A stretch of DNA of 52,060 bases from Rikenellaceae bacterium (GTDB lineage: Bacteria; Bacteroidota; Bacteroidia; Bacteroidales; Rikenellaceae), in NCBI GenBank assembly GCA_015059785.1, contig SUZS01000015.1, positions 1-52,060 on the forward strand. Reading direction: 5' to 3'. The stretch's first letter is position 1. Each line of letters begins with the position of its first letter. Position numbers and translations under genes: made by a program. The notes under the pieces were generated by a model. That model did no database searches, was not told the origin of the DNA, and saw only the letters and a program-made list of their open reading frames with translations. Positions 43,486 through 51,920 of this stretch are shown here, one piece after another.

Positions 43486-43490
43486 CACCA

Positions 43491-43575
43491 TCAAAGTGCC
43501 CGTATCGGCAGGTCTCGATATCTGCACTATAAAAAAGATGGAAGGAGTCCTCGAAAGGGGACTCCTAATTTTTTT
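43491..43575 (+). ncRNA. Probable small RNA of about 85 nt
   Basis: A consensus promoter ends at 43485 and a strong terminator (AGGAGTCC with GGACTCCT, then TAATTTTTTT) lies at 43543-43575. Between them is the 40-bp repeat with an imperfect GCAGGTCTCGATATCTGC palindrome. No start codon or coding frame is evident. Confidence 0.5.
43496..43535 (+). repeat. 40-bp direct repeat, copy 2
   Basis: Second copy of 41322-41361 with one difference, 2174 bp downstream, lying inside the probable small RNA. Confidence 0.75.
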
Positions 43576-43657
43576 AGTTTTAGGGTTTATTGGACTTATT
43601 GGTTAAAATTGGATTTATTTAATTTCGTAGTAATATTATAGGAACATAAATCAAAAA

Positions 43658-43698
43658 AATAACATAAGGAGTTCATTTTGTGCTCCTTATGTTATTTT
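43658..43698. terminator. Bidirectional terminator at the island end
   Basis: TAACATAAGGAG (43660-43671) pairs with CTCCTTATGTTA (43683-43694), with A and T runs outside, before the convergent CcsBA gene. Confidence 0.8.
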
Positions 43699-43710
43699 TA
43701 TCCCTCCGCG

Positions 43711-45930
43711 CTATGCGTAGGAGTGCATTCCGCCGAGGAGGAAGTTTACGCCAAAGTAAGTTATCAGTACCGTCAAAAAGGCGATAATCGTGAATGTGTG
43801 GAAGAATATCGGGCGGCGGAACCAGTCGAGTGAAGAGGCGTGTAGGGCTGCCGAGTAAACCAACATCGTAATTAACGCCCACACCTCTTTCGGATCCCAG
43901 CCCCAATATCTGCCCCACGAGATATTGGCCCAAACTGCCCCCACGAAGATTCCTATCGCAAGCAGAAACACCGCTGGATAGAGCATAATATTACTAACTA
44001 CCTGCAAATACTCAACCTCCGCCTTGCTATCGTGTTTTGTATAGTGCAGAATCAGTGCCGTAACGCCATTCAGCATTGCAAAGGCAAGCAACGAGTAGGC
44101 AATCATAATAACCACCACATGGATACTCAACAGCGGAGACTGCAATACTGGCATAAGTTGCGTGATGCGCGGCGACGCTTCGCCCATCATTGCTACCAAA
44201 AGTGTAAAACCACACAAGAGATAGCCAAATGGTAACGCCATACGAAATTTACGCATTGCGCAGAGTGCAATCAATGCACTGCACCACGACATAAACTGCA
44301 TTGTCTCAAAACCGTTTGAGAGAGGTATATGGTCGCTTACAATCCATCGCAGAGCAATCTGCAAAGTGAGATAGAGCAGTACAACGCCCAACCCCATAGC
44401 AAGCAGTGTATTTAGCCACTTTCTCTCGCCTTTGCGTAGCGATGTACTCAAGCAGAATATCAAGAATAAGAGTATTCCGAGCGTCACACACGCCATTGCT
44501 AATGGACGGTTGAGATTTATCCGATTGTAGAGCTTTTCCGTCTTAAAACGCCACGAAGGGGGTAGGTCGCCATCAGCCTCTTTTACTTGATATTTGCTGA
44601 TTTTATCGAGCACTGACACCACTTCGTCGTACTTTTTGAGCATAATTTTCTCGGCAACCAAATTCATACTGCGACCAATAAATAGCCACTGCTCATAAGG
44701 CACCTCTGCAGGGAGCTTATCTGCCAACGAGTACCACGTAACAACACCCTCTGCATTGCGATAAGGGTATATTTTTAGCAGATTGCCCATTGCGAGCATA
44801 CTCACAAGGTTGAACTTTTCGTTTGCCGACTCGGCATTTCGGCGATTGCCCTCGCCTTCGCCACGCAGTGCCGCTTCGAGTTTGTAGCCCTCTGTTGCCG
44901 ATGCAAAGTCGGTCAGACGAGCGTAGTTGCCCTCCATACCGAGCAGGCGTTTTGTTTCGCCTCCCTTGATTTTAATCATCGGCTCTATTTTCCAATCGTC
45001 ATAGAAGAAGAACCATCCCAAAATCACCTGCTCTGCCGACATACCGCGATAGGTAGATTTACCATACAATTTAGTGGTAAAATCTATGGCAAAGGTCTGC
45101 AATGGGCACACGCGGTCGTTGTAGTAGATATGCAAATCGCCAAACTTATCTGCCACATCGCGTGGCACAGTGTGTGGCATCGTCTTGGCAAAGGCATTTG
45201 TAACACAGAACATTAGCACCACAACCGACACTACCCTTTTAAGTGCAGGATGTTGTAGTAGCTGTCTAAATCGACTCTTAGTCTGCGCGAAGAAGGCGAG
45301 CATTGAGAGTAACAGCAGTGCATATCCCGTATATGTGATACCTATACCCCAAGGGTCGTACGCTACTGAGAGGGTTGCACCGTTACCGTCCTTATCATAG
45401 CCCGCTTGATAGAGGCGGTAGTGTCTATGTGAAAGGATATTGTTCATTGAAACCTCGCCTGCGATTATCTGATTATTATCTGAAATTTCAATGTGGCTTA
45501 TGTAGTCCATAGGGGCAAAAGTCCCCTCGTAGTAGCGCAGCTCAAAGTCCCTGAGTGTGATAGAGAAAGGGAGTTGATGTTCCTCGTTATCTGTGGTAGT
45601 AAAGCTCTCTATCGGCTCCCCTTCGCGCAGATGCATCTTACCCTGCACGCCCCACTCCCAAGTGGAGTATGCGCCAAAAAGGATTACGACAAAGGATATG
45701 TGCAACATAAAGGTTATAAACCGTTTATGCATAGCCTTGCTCACTAAATATAGCACTGCGCAGTGGGCAAGAATCAGCCACAGAGCAATCATCAGCCTTG
45801 AGCCATAGATATTGCTCAAGACAAAGTGAGTACCGTATAACTTTTCCAAAATGGTTGCTACCATAAGCACCACAACTACAAGTGTTGCCGAGCCAAAAGA
45901 GAGATATTTTAACAAAGGGGGTCTTTTCAT
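43711..45930 (-). CDS. Fused cytochrome c biogenesis protein CcsBA (ResB-CcsA)
   Basis: 739 residues from ATG 45930. The N-terminal ResB/CcsB half has several membrane helices and a large periplasmic part (about 100-400); the C-terminal CcsA half carries the haem-handling WWD motif (WGRYWGWDPKEVWAL, near residue 675). System II CcsBA exports haem and attaches it to CxxCH of cytochromes c. The preceding gene in the operon encodes just such a protein, so this member probably matures it. A TTG nine bases upstream is a less likely start. Confidence 0.92.
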   Translation of the reverse strand: MKRPPLLKYLSFGSATLVVVVLMVATILEKLYGTHFVLSNIYGSRLMIALWLILAHCAVLYLVSKAMHKRFITFMLHISFVVILFGAYSTWEWGVQGKMHLREGEPIESFTTTDNEEHQLPFSITLRDFELRYYEGTFAPMDYISHIEISDNNQIIAGEVSMNNILSHRHYRLYQAGYDKDGNGATLSVAYDPWGIGITYTGYALLLLSMLAFFAQTKSRFRQLLQHPALKRVVSVVVLMFCVTNAFAKTMPHTVPRDVADKFGDLHIYYNDRVCPLQTFAIDFTTKLYGKSTYRGMSAEQVILGWFFFYDDWKIEPMIKIKGGETKRLLGMEGNYARLTDFASATEGYKLEAALRGEGEGNRRNAESANEKFNLVSMLAMGNLLKIYPYRNAEGVVTWYSLADKLPAEVPYEQWLFIGRSMNLVAEKIMLKKYDEVVSVLDKISKYQVKEADGDLPPSWRFKTEKLYNRINLNRPLAMACVTLGILLFLIFCLSTSLRKGERKWLNTLLAMGLGVVLLYLTLQIALRWIVSDHIPLSNGFETMQFMSWCSALIALCAMRKFRMALPFGYLLCGFTLLVAMMGEASPRITQLMPVLQSPLLSIHVVVIMIAYSLLAFAMLNGVTALILHYTKHDSKAEVEYLQVVSNIMLYPAVFLLAIGIFVGAVWANISWGRYWGWDPKEVWALITMLVYSAALHASSLDWFRRPIFFHTFTIIAFLTVLITYFGVNFLLGGMHSYA

Positions 45931-45941
45931 AAGCGACAAAA

Positions 45942-45978
45942 TGGAGTCTATCCCTACAAGAGGCAGGAACAGACTCCA
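45942..45978 (-). terminator. Hairpin between the di-haem gene and ccsBA
   Basis: TGGAGTCT (45942-45949) pairs with AGACTCCA (45971-45978); no T run, so it may be an attenuating or stabilising stem rather than a stop. Confidence 0.45.
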
Positions 45979-46009
45979 CGACTACAAAATTTCAGGTACT
46001 TGTTGTTTT

Positions 46010-47695
46010 TTATATTGCATCAAGGAACTCAATGATAGCATCGCGGTCCTCTTTACTCAGTGCGCGGAACTGCTCAACAGTAGCACGAGCATCGCTCTGC
46101 TTTGCTCCGTGCCACATAATAGCCTCCATAGTGGTACGGGCACGACAGTCGTGCAGGCGGTCTGCTGTAGCTGAGCCGGTAACCTTCTGGTGTAAGCCAC
46201 GACCCCAAAGCGGAGTTGTGCGGCACCAACCAGTGCGGATATCCTCCTCCATACAGAGTTTGTGCTGTACCATATCGGTATATGGCCAGATAACCTGCTT
46301 AGGGAAGCGTGGAAGGTCGCCCGCCTTGAAGAAGCTCGCAGGGTCACGAACCTCGTCGTTGCCCGTTGTCCAAGATGGACGGTGGCAGTATGCACAACCA
46401 ATCTGCTCAAAGAGCTCCATACCGCGCTTAACGGTCTGGTAGTTATTATCTGTAAGACGCGCTGCAGGAACTGCCAAACCACGATGCCATACCATAACAT
46501 CGGTATACTCTTGGTCTGTCATTTCTTCAGGCAGGTCAGTGGCGGTAAGGTATGCGTAGATACGGTCCTCCATTGAGCCATTATGCCAAGCTGCGTGCTC
46601 CTTGTTAGGGTCGATATTGGCGATGTAAGCCTCAAAGCCTGCCTGAACATCAGCATCCTTTGCAGATGCGCGAGCCCAAGAGGACTTTTTGCCATTTGCT
46701 GTATGAGCATCAAGATAGTGTGAGCGGCGGTCACTACGGGTAACATTTGTGATGTTCCAGATAGCATTTGCACCCGCTGCATCCTGAAGCGGACCACGGC
46801 TCAGTGCGTATGTATAGCGGCGTGGATAGCTCTGTCCATTAGAGTTTACAGCAGTACTCTTATACATGTTAACCCACTTGCCACCTGCAAAGAATGCAGG
46901 GTTTACACCGTGCTGCATATAACCATCTTTCTCCTGCTTTGCCCACTCGGCAGTAATATCCTCGTCAGAGATAGCGTCAAGCAGACCAGTACCATAGATA
47001 CCGATTGTAGACTCCAACTTAACGCCATAGTTACCAAGGTCTGCATCTGTCAGCTCGCCCTGATTGTAGGCATAGATTGCATCTTTGCTCATCTCAACAG
47101 TTGGGTACTGGAGAGAGTAAGTCTCGCCATCGTCAAACTTATTACCCCACTCGTCGGTATAGTCGTGCCAAGTAACAATAACCTTGTTGTGGTCTACTGG
47201 CGCTTTGAAAGGTGCTACAGCATAGCCCTGAGGCATACCTGCAACCCATGAAACATAGCCCTCTGTATCCTTATTATAGACTACAAGCAGGCAACCGTTA
47301 CCCACCTCGTCAGCCTCAAAAGCACCCGCCTCAATACGCTTGCCGTGGCCATATCCTGGGTGGCAGTGCAGACAAGATGTACGGATATATACAGGACCCA
47401 AGCCGTTACGAGTACCAGTAGTATTTGTCATAAACTCATTCTCAAACAGAGCCTCACCGCTCTTAAACGAGTCGTACATACCCTCGCTTACAATCTGACC
47501 TGTAGGCTGCTCAAGGGCGTGAGAAGTGAGAACATATGCAGTACCGAGCTCACCACCTGTGTGATACCAAGCCGGCATCTCGGCTGGCAACTGCGAAGTT
47601 GTGCCACCCTCAACGCCATCATTAAGGTCATTCGTACACGCTACGAACATTGTTGACGTAGCAAGCACAATCATTGTTAAAATACTCTTTTTCAT
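46010..47695 (-). CDS. Di-haem oxidoreductase lipoprotein (DUF1111 family)
   Basis: 561 residues; lipobox VAC with Cys20. Two c-type haem sites are visible: CLHCH at residues 108-112 and CAYCH near 430. The layout matches the DUF1111/DHOR family, also called thiol oxidoreductases, which often accompany imelysin proteins. It is probably periplasm-facing on a lipid anchor and takes part in electron transfer during metal uptake; the substrate is not established. It lies 13 bases after the imelysin gene and upstream of ccsBA. Confidence 0.9.
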   Translation of the reverse strand: MKKSILTMIVLATSTMFVACTNDLNDGVEGGTTSQLPAEMPAWYHTGGELGTAYVLTSHALEQPTGQIVSEGMYDSFKSGEALFENEFMTNTTGTRNGLGPVYIRTSCLHCHPGYGHGKRIEAGAFEADEVGNGCLLVVYNKDTEGYVSWVAGMPQGYAVAPFKAPVDHNKVIVTWHDYTDEWGNKFDDGETYSLQYPTVEMSKDAIYAYNQGELTDADLGNYGVKLESTIGIYGTGLLDAISDEDITAEWAKQEKDGYMQHGVNPAFFAGGKWVNMYKSTAVNSNGQSYPRRYTYALSRGPLQDAAGANAIWNITNVTRSDRRSHYLDAHTANGKKSSWARASAKDADVQAGFEAYIANIDPNKEHAAWHNGSMEDRIYAYLTATDLPEEMTDQEYTDVMVWHRGLAVPAARLTDNNYQTVKRGMELFEQIGCAYCHRPSWTTGNDEVRDPASFFKAGDLPRFPKQVIWPYTDMVQHKLCMEEDIRTGWCRTTPLWGRGLHQKVTGSATADRLHDCRARTTMEAIMWHGAKQSDARATVEQFRALSKEDRDAIIEFLDAI

Positions 47696-47708
47696 AGTGT
47701 TTTATGTT

Positions 47709-48875
47709 TTAATAGTTCTTGGCCAACTCCGATGCAACCTCCTCCAAAGCTGCAACCAACTCATTAACCTTGTCGATTGCGCTCTTTGTTGCTGGTGTTC
47801 CAGCATTCTGTGCAAATGGCTCCGGAATTGCACTGATGGCCGTCTTCGACTCCGCAATCAGAGTGAGGACTTTGGTGTCGAGGGTAGGATTGACACCCTT
47901 GACATAGCCCGAAATCGAAGCGTGAGTTCCACCCTCAACACCTTTGCCCTCATATACATTTTCGATACTGATGATATTGCCAACAAAATCGACAATCGAG
48001 TTGAGCGAATATGGCGACTCGATATAGTTGCGATCGCCATCTGCCTGACCATTTACGCCACGGTAAGGTGCACCCATCTTGGTGTTTGCTACCTCGTCAG
48101 CGATAGTTACACAGCCGTCGATAATCTCCTCGGCAGCCTCCTGATAAGTTTTGTAAAGGCTACCTGCCTGACCTGCATTCTTCATCTCGTCGCCATAATT
48201 GCGCGAAGCCTCCAACTCGGCAGCCTCCAAGATTGCGGCCTTCTCTGCCGAAACCTCGCCAGCCCAAGCCTGTTCGAGCAATGCACACTGCTGTGCCAAG
48301 TCGTCAGCAACTGCCGCCAAGAATACGAGTTCCTCGGCTGCAAAAGTGGTACGAGGCGATGATGTTTTGCCGTCGGCCGAGAGTTCAAACAACATATACT
48401 CAATAGAGTGGAAGCCGAGCAAACCGTTACCAAAGTCGGCTGCCTCCAAGTTCTGACCTGCCTTCAAGAGGTTCAATACAGTCTGCAACTTGTTGTGGTC
48501 GAGTGGCCACGAGTCGATATGTGGATCGATGTTGTAGTCCGCTGCTGCACCAAATAGGAACGCCTCGCTCTTCTCCCAATAGTCGCGGCTCTTCAACCAA
48601 TAACCCTGAGCCTCCTCGACCATCTTTACGGTAATACCATTTACACCTGCCTCCAACATCTCATTACACTTCTTGGCAAGAAGTAGTGCGTTGTCAGCCA
48701 TACCCGTGTAGGTTGGAATAACAACATTGTCGATGTAAGGGTTTACGGCAGCCTTCAAGGCGGTCTCCTTTGCAGAGAGCTCGCCTGCACCCTCGCCTTC
48801 GTTACCGCTCTCGCAAGCGGTAAAAGCCATTGCACCAAGTGCAACGCACACGATTGTCTTGAAAAGTTTTCTCAT
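47709..48875 (-). CDS. Imelysin-family (M75) lipoprotein
   Basis: 388 residues; lipobox TAC with Cys21. The imelysin motif GxHxxE appears as GFHSIE (residues 154-159), within two four-helix bundle halves. Imelysins (IrpA, EfeO-like) bind iron or haem at the cell surface rather than acting as proven peptidases. Its operon partners, a porin and a di-haem oxidoreductase, favour a metal or haem uptake role. Confidence 0.9.
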   Translation of the reverse strand: MRKLFKTIVCVALGAMAFTACESGNEGEGAGELSAKETALKAAVNPYIDNVVIPTYTGMADNALLLAKKCNEMLEAGVNGITVKMVEEAQGYWLKSRDYWEKSEAFLFGAAADYNIDPHIDSWPLDHNKLQTVLNLLKAGQNLEAADFGNGLLGFHSIEYMLFELSADGKTSSPRTTFAAEELVFLAAVADDLAQQCALLEQAWAGEVSAEKAAILEAAELEASRNYGDEMKNAGQAGSLYKTYQEAAEEIIDGCVTIADEVANTKMGAPYRGVNGQADGDRNYIESPYSLNSIVDFVGNIISIENVYEGKGVEGGTHASISGYVKGVNPTLDTKVLTLIAESKTAISAIPEPFAQNAGTPATKSAIDKVNELVAALEEVASELAKNY

Positions 48876-48915
48876 AGTTCTTTGTTTTTAAGTTTAACTT
48901 GTGATACTTATATAT

Positions 48916-50328
48916 TTATAGTGATTTTACGCTCTTTCGTGCTTCGCGTGCAGCCTTGCGCTTTGCCTGCTTTGCTGCCCACTTGGCATCGTTAAAGTAG
49001 TTATTGAACAAGCCTGCGTACGCAATACCAAGCGACACATAAGGCTCGTTATTGTAGCTCTTCGCAAGAATACCCTGACCATACTCCGCCTTCACAACAA
49101 TATCGCGCATCGGGCGATAGTTCAAGCCCACAACCCAGCGATGACGTGCGCACCACTCGCTGTCAATCACCGAGCCCTGTGTACGGAACATTGAATCATA
49201 ATACTCGTAGCGAGCAAAGAGGTGGAATGACTGCCCATCCTCGTGGAGTTTCTTGTTTAGACCAAAGAAGTCGTAGCCAACTTCTATACCTCCAGCCAAC
49301 GCATCCGAGCCAATATGCTGTTTCGGCGATGGCGAGTCCTTACGCATTGTCATATTGAAGGTGGTAATCAACTCCGAATCGAAGAGATGTCCGTAGTCAA
49401 AGTTTCCTCGCACAACAAGGTTGTGGCGATTGTAGCTAAAATCGAAAGCGCCGAGCAGAATTGTTCCCTTCACGCCCTTATATCGCGCTCCATCAGTCGA
49501 GGAAAGGGAGTTTTTGAATGAGTTTCCGATATATCCGCTCAACGAAAGGCGCAAGCCCTTAACTGAGAAGTTGTCCACGCGGAAGGCTCCTGCATAGGAG
49601 TTTGCAATCTTAAATTCGTATGGTGAACCTGCTCCGCCACCAATCCAATTCTGACTATTGAATCGGTCCGAGTCGAGTCCTGGCAGGAACATCAATTCGT
49701 AACGCCAATCCTTTGTTCTTCCCCAAAGGCTCACACCCGTTTGATGCCAAGTACAAGGCATAATGGTATTTTCGCCCTCAGGGCGCATATTGGTAAAGAA
49801 CTCTGTCGGCATATGGTGCATATTTGTTGCGCCCACAGGTACAATGAGGTGTCCGACTTTCAGATTTATCTTACCCGCAAGCCAAGCCTTGTTAATCCAA
49901 AACTGCTCGAGAACGACCTCGCCGCCCTGTTCAATTTCGGACTCATATTCGCCACCTTCATCGACCTCCATCTCGACTGCGCTACCTACGCCGCCATGCT
50001 CGAACTCAATCTCTGTTCCGAGCGACCAACCACGACCAAAGTCGTAGCCGAGCCACAATACAACATGAGGCAAGTCGAATCGTCCGTGCCCTTTGTCGTT
50101 GGCAAAATTTGCTGCATCGGTGTAGCGTGCAGGGTTCGCACTGAAGAAGTTTCGAGTGAAAACTACCTCGCCATAGCCACCAATCGAAAGGCGCGATTTG
50201 CGAGGTTTTATAGCATCCTTCGCGCTAATCGAATCGAGCGACTTTGCAGCAGTGTCTTCGGTTACATGTGCCGAAACCGACATCGAAAGTCCTAAAAACA
50301 ACAGTAGGAGTAAAAGAGTTTTTTTCAT
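48916..50328 (-). CDS. Outer-membrane beta-barrel protein (porin-like)
   Basis: 470 residues with a signal peptide (cleavage near VSAHVTE). Alternating hydrophobic strands and a GGYGEVVFTRNF start resemble phosphate-selective or carbohydrate porins of Bacteroidetes. The C-terminus ends in a basic stretch (AKRKAAREARKSVKSL) instead of the usual final aromatic residue, which is odd for a barrel. First gene of the four-gene operon; it presumably lets the ligand of the imelysin/di-haem pair cross the outer membrane. Confidence 0.85.
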   Translation of the reverse strand: MKKTLLLLLLFLGLSMSVSAHVTEDTAAKSLDSISAKDAIKPRKSRLSIGGYGEVVFTRNFFSANPARYTDAANFANDKGHGRFDLPHVVLWLGYDFGRGWSLGTEIEFEHGGVGSAVEMEVDEGGEYESEIEQGGEVVLEQFWINKAWLAGKINLKVGHLIVPVGATNMHHMPTEFFTNMRPEGENTIMPCTWHQTGVSLWGRTKDWRYELMFLPGLDSDRFNSQNWIGGGAGSPYEFKIANSYAGAFRVDNFSVKGLRLSLSGYIGNSFKNSLSSTDGARYKGVKGTILLGAFDFSYNRHNLVVRGNFDYGHLFDSELITTFNMTMRKDSPSPKQHIGSDALAGGIEVGYDFFGLNKKLHEDGQSFHLFARYEYYDSMFRTQGSVIDSEWCARHRWVVGLNYRPMRDIVVKAEYGQGILAKSYNNEPYVSLGIAYAGLFNNYFNDAKWAAKQAKRKAAREARKSVKSL

Positions 50329-50350
50329 ATATTTGCATAGTTTTACGGTG

Positions 50351-50358
50351 CAAAGTTA
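50351..50358 (-). promoter_or_regulatory. -7 box of the porin-imelysin operon
   Basis: TAACTTTG on the minus strand, 23 bases before the porin ATG, matches TAnnTTTG. Confidence 0.65.
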
Positions 50359-50379
50359 CAGCGTGCTATATGCGTCTAC

Positions 50380-50458
50380 AATACTCTAAATTAGGTATTT
50401 TCACTCTTTAACAGATACTTAGTTTTGACTAATTTTGAGTATTGCATACTATGTATGC
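50380..50458. promoter_or_regulatory. Divergent operator region with two inverted repeats
   Basis: AATACTCTAAATTAG (50380-50394) faces its inverted partner CTAATTTTGAGTATT (50429-50443) with one mismatch. GCATAC-TAT-GTATGC (50444-50458) lies just before the regulator's -7 box. Both sit between the divergent promoters, where an autoregulated LuxR-type protein would bind. Confidence 0.55.
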
Positions 50459-50464
50459 TCTCTG

Positions 50465-50472
50465 TAATTTTG
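50465..50472 (+). promoter_or_regulatory. -7 box of the regulator gene
   Basis: TAATTTTG; it excludes the in-frame ATG at 50442 and favours ATG 50499. Confidence 0.6.
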
Positions 50473-50498
50473 CACTGCAAAAACAGAAAAACCAACAA

Positions 50499-51452
50499 AT
50501 GAAAAAGATGGGAATATACCGTGCAACCGACACGATGCGGGACTTGATAAAAGACAATAGCCAACTGCTGATGGTTATCAATCGTTTTGGCATTTCGTTA
50601 GGATTCGGAGAGAAGAGTGTAGAGGAGATTTGCAAAGAACAGAGTGTCGATACCGAAACATTTCTTGCCGTTGCCAACTTCATTAGTGGCTATGCCGAAA
50701 GTACAGAAAACCTATCTATCCCTTCATTGATAAACTATCTGAAACGCGCTCACACCTTTTTCCTCGACTATAATCTCCCGACCATTCGACGCCGACTCAT
50801 AGACTCAATAGACTACTCCGATTTGACTGGTATGGCACAACTGATTATCAAGTTCTATGACGAGTATGTTGCCGAGGTGCGCCGACATATGGAGTACGAA
50901 GACAATGTGGTATTTTCCTATGTAGAGGGATTGCTCGAAGGTATACTTTGCGATAGTTATACAATACAATCGTTTGCCAATAAGCACAACCATATAGAGC
51001 CAAAACTCAACGAGTTGAAGAATATCATTATCAACTACTATCCCGAGAGAGGAAACGACCAACTTACATCGGTATTGTTTGATATTGTAAGTTGCGAGAG
51101 AGATCTGTCATCACACTGCCAAGTCGAGGATTGTATGTTTGTTCCGGCAGTTGAACTACTTGAAGAGGAGATACTCACAAAGGGCTACGCCCACGACCAT
51201 AGCGATAGACCGATTGCAAACGGCGATAACGAGCGACTTGAATTGCTCTCGTCACGCGAGAAGGATATTGTTGTTTGCGTTGCGCGTGGTTTGTCGAACA
51301 AAGAGATAGCTGACCATCTCAACCTCTCGATACACACCGTGGCGACTCATCGCCGTAATATCGCTGCCAAACTGCAAATTCACTCTACTGCAGGTTTAAC
51401 CATCTATGCGATAGCCAATAAGTTGGTAGACTTGAAGGATATAAAGTTATAG
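50499..51452 (+). CDS. RIC/YtfE-like di-iron domain fused to a LuxR-type DNA-binding domain
   Basis: 317 residues from ATG 50499. Residues about 8-65 fit ScdA_N/DUF542 (MRDLIKDNSQLLMVINRFG), but the usual Cys-Cys pair is replaced (GISLGFGEKS). About 75-225 is hemerythrin-like with candidate ligands His85, His130, Glu134, His163, Glu167, His206 and Glu210. About 250-311 is a LuxR/GerE helix-turn-helix (LSSREKDIVVCVARGLSNKE). Classical RIC proteins repair iron-sulfur centres; this fusion should instead sense iron, O2 or NO and control the divergent porin-imelysin-haem operon. Confidence 0.85.
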   Translation: MKKMGIYRATDTMRDLIKDNSQLLMVINRFGISLGFGEKSVEEICKEQSVDTETFLAVANFISGYAESTENLSIPSLINYLKRAHTFFLDYNLPTIRRRLIDSIDYSDLTGMAQLIIKFYDEYVAEVRRHMEYEDNVVFSYVEGLLEGILCDSYTIQSFANKHNHIEPKLNELKNIIINYYPERGNDQLTSVLFDIVSCERDLSSHCQVEDCMFVPAVELLEEEILTKGYAHDHSDRPIANGDNERLELLSSREKDIVVCVARGLSNKEIADHLNLSIHTVATHRRNIAAKLQIHSTAGLTIYAIANKLVDLKDIKL

Positions 51453-51622
51453 TTCCTGTTTTTCACGGTAAATCACATTTCAAAATATCCATAAATTTAT
51501 GACAAAAATTTGAGGTAATTATCTGCGCTTCGCTTGATGAGCCTCTACCTCCTGAAACAGCCCAAAGATTTAGGAGTACAATGCTTCGCATCTATTTTTG
51601 TTTCACAGCGTGTGTCTGCAAA

Positions 51623-51630
51623 TAAATTTG
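51623..51630 (+). promoter_or_regulatory. -7 box of the 69-aa gene
   Basis: TAAATTTG, about 80 bases before ATG 51711; the leader it would start contains a terminator-like hairpin. Confidence 0.5.
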
Positions 51631-51652
51631 CACCACCGCTATAAAACAAAAA

Positions 51653-51678
51653 GACACCGATAATTCGGTGTCCTCTTT
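51653..51678 (+). terminator. Hairpin in the leader of the 69-aa gene
   Basis: GACACCGA (51653-51660) pairs with TCGGTGTC (51665-51672) over TAAT and is followed by CTCTTT. Lying between promoter and gene, it could attenuate transcription or end an upstream RNA. Confidence 0.6.
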
Positions 51679-51710
51679 AATCCTTATTTACTCACTAAAA
51701 TCTAACAGCT

Positions 51711-51920
51711 ATGAGAGCAATTTTTGAGAGCCGCTTTATGCAAGTGGCACTATCAGGCGGCAGTCAGATGACCGATGTGGAACTCAACACTGAGTTCGAG
51801 CGTTTCCAGCACGAAGTGTGCAACCTTTTGATGAGCGACATTGGCTACCTTGCCATTGACTTTACCCTCCGCGATCTATTGGCGCAGTTGGAGGGTGCGG
51901 AGTGCGGCAAAAAAAAATGA
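51711..51920 (+). CDS. Small hypothetical protein, 69 aa
   Basis: The frame MRAIFESRFMQVALSGGSQ continues as a charged helix-rich peptide and ends CGKKK at a TGA directly after nine A (51909-51917). Another register is open from that point to the window edge, so this may be the front part of a larger protein. It has no signal peptide or recognised domain. A promoter and leader hairpin lie upstream. Confidence 0.55.
   Translation: MRAIFESRFMQVALSGGSQMTDVELNTEFERFQHEVCNLLMSDIGYLAIDFTLRDLLAQLEGAECGKKK

Noticed and set aside
43396..43641. 81-codon frame at the end of the Abi gene
   Set aside because: It overlaps the Abi 3' end, the small-RNA promoter and the terminator.
47601..48362. 253-codon plus-strand frame across the imelysin gene
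   Set aside because: Antisense to a well-supported lipoprotein gene, with no domain and shadow-like composition.
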